Position numbers and translations under genes: made by a program. A stretch of 40,742 bases of DNA, taken from the NCBI GenBank assembly GCA_934085585.1, contig CAKOHI010000013.1:1-40742 (forward strand), in the 5' to 3' direction. The notes beneath the pieces were generated by a model that saw only the letters and a program-made list of their open reading frames with translations, made no database searches and had not been told where the DNA came from. The DNA comes from an uncultured Bacilli bacterium (GTDB lineage Bacteria > Bacillota_I > Bacilli_A > RF39 > UBA660). Within the stretch, counting starts at the first letter, position 1. Each line of letters opens with the position of its first letter. Below are positions 38,651 to 40,742 of this stretch, piece by piece.

Positions 38651-40642
38651 ATGAACTTAAATTTATTACCAAAAGTAGGTCCTAAAACAATAAACATTTT
38701 AAACAAAATTAATATAAATACTATCGAAGATTTACTAACATATTACCCATATCGTTATAATGTTATTAAATTTGTAAACATACAAAATACTGATGAAACA
38801 ATGACCTATTATATTAAAGCAAAAGTTTTAAGTGCTCCAAAAGTATCATATATCAAAAGAAATTTTAATCGTTTAGACTTTATTGCCACAAATAATGAAC
38901 ATGATTTTAAAGTAGTTATTTTTAACAGAGCATTTTTAAAAAGAAATTTAACTATAGATAAAGAAATTGTTTTAATAGGTAAGTATTCTAAAATAAAAAA
39001 TACTTTTACAGCCAATGACATAAAATTTAATATAGATGAAGAAAGAATAGAACCAATTTATCATTTAACCGAAGGTATAAAAAATTCAAGTTTAGAAACT
39101 ATTATAAACAATGCTATATTAACTAATATATTTTTAGAAGATCACATACCAGATTATTTAAATGAAAAATATAAATTATTAACAAAAAAAGATGCAATAA
39201 GAAAAATACATCAACCTAAAACTATAAATGATATTAAGCAAAGTGAATTAAAACTAATTTATGAAGAATTATTTATATATATGTTTAAAATAAATTATTT
39301 AAAAAGTATAAATAAAATATCAAAAGGATTACCAAAAATTTTTAATAATACAGATATTCAAGATTTTTTATCAAGTTTAAATTTTTTATTAACTAAAGAT
39401 CAATTAACAACTATCGAAGATATTTTAAAAGACATGAAAGAAGATAGAAGAATGAATAGATTAGTTCTCGGAGATGTTGGATCAGGTAAAACAATCGTAG
39501 CAATCGTGGCAATTTTAGCAAACTTTCTATCTGGATATCAATCAACATTTATGGCTCCGACTGAAATTCTAGCTAAGCAACATTATGAATCTATAAAAGA
39601 TTATTTTAAAAATTACAATATTACCATAAGGTTATTAACTGGAAGCTTAACAAAGAAACAAAAAGAAAAAATTTATAACGAAATATCAACCGGAGAAATA
39701 GATTTAGTAATAGGTACACATGCTTTATTAAATGATAATTTAAGTTTTAAAAATTTGGGCTTAGTTATCACTGATGAACAACATAGATTTGGTGTTAATC
39801 AAAGAAATTTACTTCAAAACAAAGGTCTTCATGGCGAATCAGATGTCCTATATTTATCTGCAACTCCAATACCAAGAACATATGCTTTAACTATTTATGG
39901 TGATTTAGATTTATCTCAAATAAAAACTAAACCTAATATTAGAAAAGAAATAATTACAAAAATTGCAGATGAAAAAAATATAAAAGAAGTATTATTAAAA
40001 ATGTATGATGAGTTAAAAATTAACCATCAAATTTTTGTAGTTTCTCCATTAATTGAACAAAATGATGAACTAAATTTAAATAGTGTAATGGAACTAAAAG
40101 AAAAATTAAATAAAGCTTTCAATAATAAAGTAAGAATCGAAATATTACATGGAAAATTAAAACAAAAAGAAAAAGATGAATTAATGAAAGGGTTTGCAGA
40201 AAATAAAATAAATATTTTAATATCTACGACAGTTATTGAAGTTGGTATTGATATTCCCAATGCAACAATGATGGTTATATATAATGCCGAAAGATTTGGG
40301 CTAGCAACACTTCATCAACTACGCGGTAGAGTAGGTAGAAGTGGTATTCAAAGTTATTGTTATTTAGTAACTAATTCTTTTAACAATGAAAGACTAAAAG
40401 TAATGGAAGAATCATCTGATGGCTTCTATATTGCAGAAAAAGATTTCGAACAAAGAGGACAAGGCGATTTATTTGGGGTTAAACAAAGTGGAGATATGTC
40501 ATTTAAAATTGCTAATCTAAAAAGAGATTTTAATATATTATCTCAAGCTAATATTGATGCTAAAGAATTTTTAGATAACAAATCTTATCTAAATTATGAA
40601 TATTATACTAATATTATAAAAGAAATAGATTTCTTAGATTAA
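38651..40642 (+). CDS. recG: ATP-dependent DNA helicase RecG
   Basis: RecG remodels stalled replication forks and Holliday junctions. The 663-residue protein has the N-terminal wedge (about 1-150, with a helix-hairpin-helix-like start LLPKVGPKTINILNKI and YPYRYNV), then the helicase core: motif I GDVGSGKT, Ia MAPTEILAKQH, II DEQH in ITDEQHRFGVNQR (the usual DExH), III SATPIPRT, and the second RecA domain with STTVIEVGIDIPNA and QLRGRVGRS. The C-terminal RecG hook (DGFYIAEKDFEQRGQGDLFG) is present. It ends before a terminator. Confidence 0.97.
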   Translation: MNLNLLPKVGPKTINILNKININTIEDLLTYYPYRYNVIKFVNIQNTDETMTYYIKAKVLSAPKVSYIKRNFNRLDFIATNNEHDFKVVIFNRAFLKRNLTIDKEIVLIGKYSKIKNTFTANDIKFNIDEERIEPIYHLTEGIKNSSLETIINNAILTNIFLEDHIPDYLNEKYKLLTKKDAIRKIHQPKTINDIKQSELKLIYEELFIYMFKINYLKSINKISKGLPKIFNNTDIQDFLSSLNFLLTKDQLTTIEDILKDMKEDRRMNRLVLGDVGSGKTIVAIVAILANFLSGYQSTFMAPTEILAKQHYESIKDYFKNYNITIRLLTGSLTKKQKEKIYNEISTGEIDLVIGTHALLNDNLSFKNLGLVITDEQHRFGVNQRNLLQNKGLHGESDVLYLSATPIPRTYALTIYGDLDLSQIKTKPNIRKEIITKIADEKNIKEVLLKMYDELKINHQIFVVSPLIEQNDELNLNSVMELKEKLNKAFNNKVRIEILHGKLKQKEKDELMKGFAENKINILISTTVIEVGIDIPNATMMVIYNAERFGLATLHQLRGRVGRSGIQSYCYLVTNSFNNERLKVMEESSDGFYIAEKDFEQRGQGDLFGVKQSGDMSFKIANLKRDFNILSQANIDAKEFLDNKSYLNYEYYTNIIKEIDFLD

Positions 40643-40681
40643 CAAAAAGAGCTTACCTGATGTGAATTGAAGTGATAAAGT

Positions 40682-40717
40682 AAAAGTAGACACATAAAAA
40701 GAATGTGATCTACTTTT
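40682..40717 (+). terminator. Terminator of recG
   Basis: AAAAGTAGA / TCTACTTTT nine-base stem, continued by CAC/GTG with one bulged base, then CTTTTG. Confidence 0.75.
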
Positions 40718-40721
40718 CTTT

Positions 40722-40742
40722 TGTTATAATTAAATTAAGGAG
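40722..40742 (+). promoter_or_regulatory. Promoter and ribosome binding site of the next gene
   Basis: Extended -10 TGTTATAAT (TATAAT at 40725-40730) and AAGGAG at the window edge announce a gene that starts just beyond it. Confidence 0.5.

Noticed and set aside
40643..40742. Insertion sequence end near AGTAGACAC
   Set aside because: The inverted repeat is fully explained as the recG terminator; no transposase frame or target duplication is seen.
1..40742. CRISPR array
   Set aside because: No regularly spaced direct repeats were seen on either strand.

Overview
The window is AT-rich chromosomal DNA from an anaerobic Firmicutes/Bacilli-type bacterium, probably an uncultured gut lineage near the Mollicutes (RF39-, Erysipelotrichia- or Acholeplasma-like). 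This is inferred from three things. The gene neighbourhoods are Bacilli-like (tsaE-tsaB-rimI-tsaD; rplKAJL; rpsL-rpsG-fusA-tuf). Core metabolism includes pyruvate:ferredoxin oxidoreductase and a small [FeFe] hydrogenase. The 5S rRNA is short and the tmRNA tag ends in AFA, both Mollicutes-like. TGA is used as a stop (genes ending at 4672-style operons use TAA/TAG, but those ending at 6377, 12310, 24062 and the minus gene at 24299 end in TGA), so the code is standard and not the mycoplasma code.

Layout: 1-328 holds the end of a 23S gene and a 5S gene. 431-3849 is the t6A tRNA-modification operon with one unknown gene, then tmRNA (3884-4240). 4307-7049 holds a DUF4186 gene and a compact AMP-ligase / acyl carrier protein / phosphopantetheinyl transferase cassette. 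7103-12310 is a run of cell-wall and membrane genes (M23-SH3 lysin-like protein, PH-like protein, anchored exoprotein, LysM protein, large membrane protein). A minus-strand tRNA-Cys, a Ser/His signal peptidase and a dicarboxylate/amino-acid symporter follow. A TetR regulator with a near-perfect palindrome at its promoter is fused by translational overlap to a [FeFe] hydrogenase, followed by an anchored thioredoxin.

18861-21399 is rplK-rplA-rplJ-rplL with an L1-type and an L10-type leader; L11 carries an unusual acidic tail. Where Firmicutes normally have rpoB-rpoC there is instead (21692-24243) a tandem pair of paralogues that combine sigma-70 region 4-like helix-turn-helix segments, an RNA polymerase alpha C-terminal domain and a coiled coil, plus a 55-residue coiled-coil protein and a 45-residue pilin-like peptide under a consensus promoter. 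This is the most interesting part of the window. rpsL-rpsG-fusA-tuf then resumes at 25351.

The right end holds femX-like, DUF308, enolase, PFOR, two membrane proteins (one DUF2207-like), a probable orphan small RNA on the minus strand (38474-38573), and recG. Energy metabolism is linked across the window: enolase gives PEP and, via pyruvate, PFOR gives acetyl-CoA and reduced ferredoxin, which the hydrogenase can reoxidise with H2 release. Throughout, -10 boxes lie close to start codons, so many mRNAs have very short leaders.
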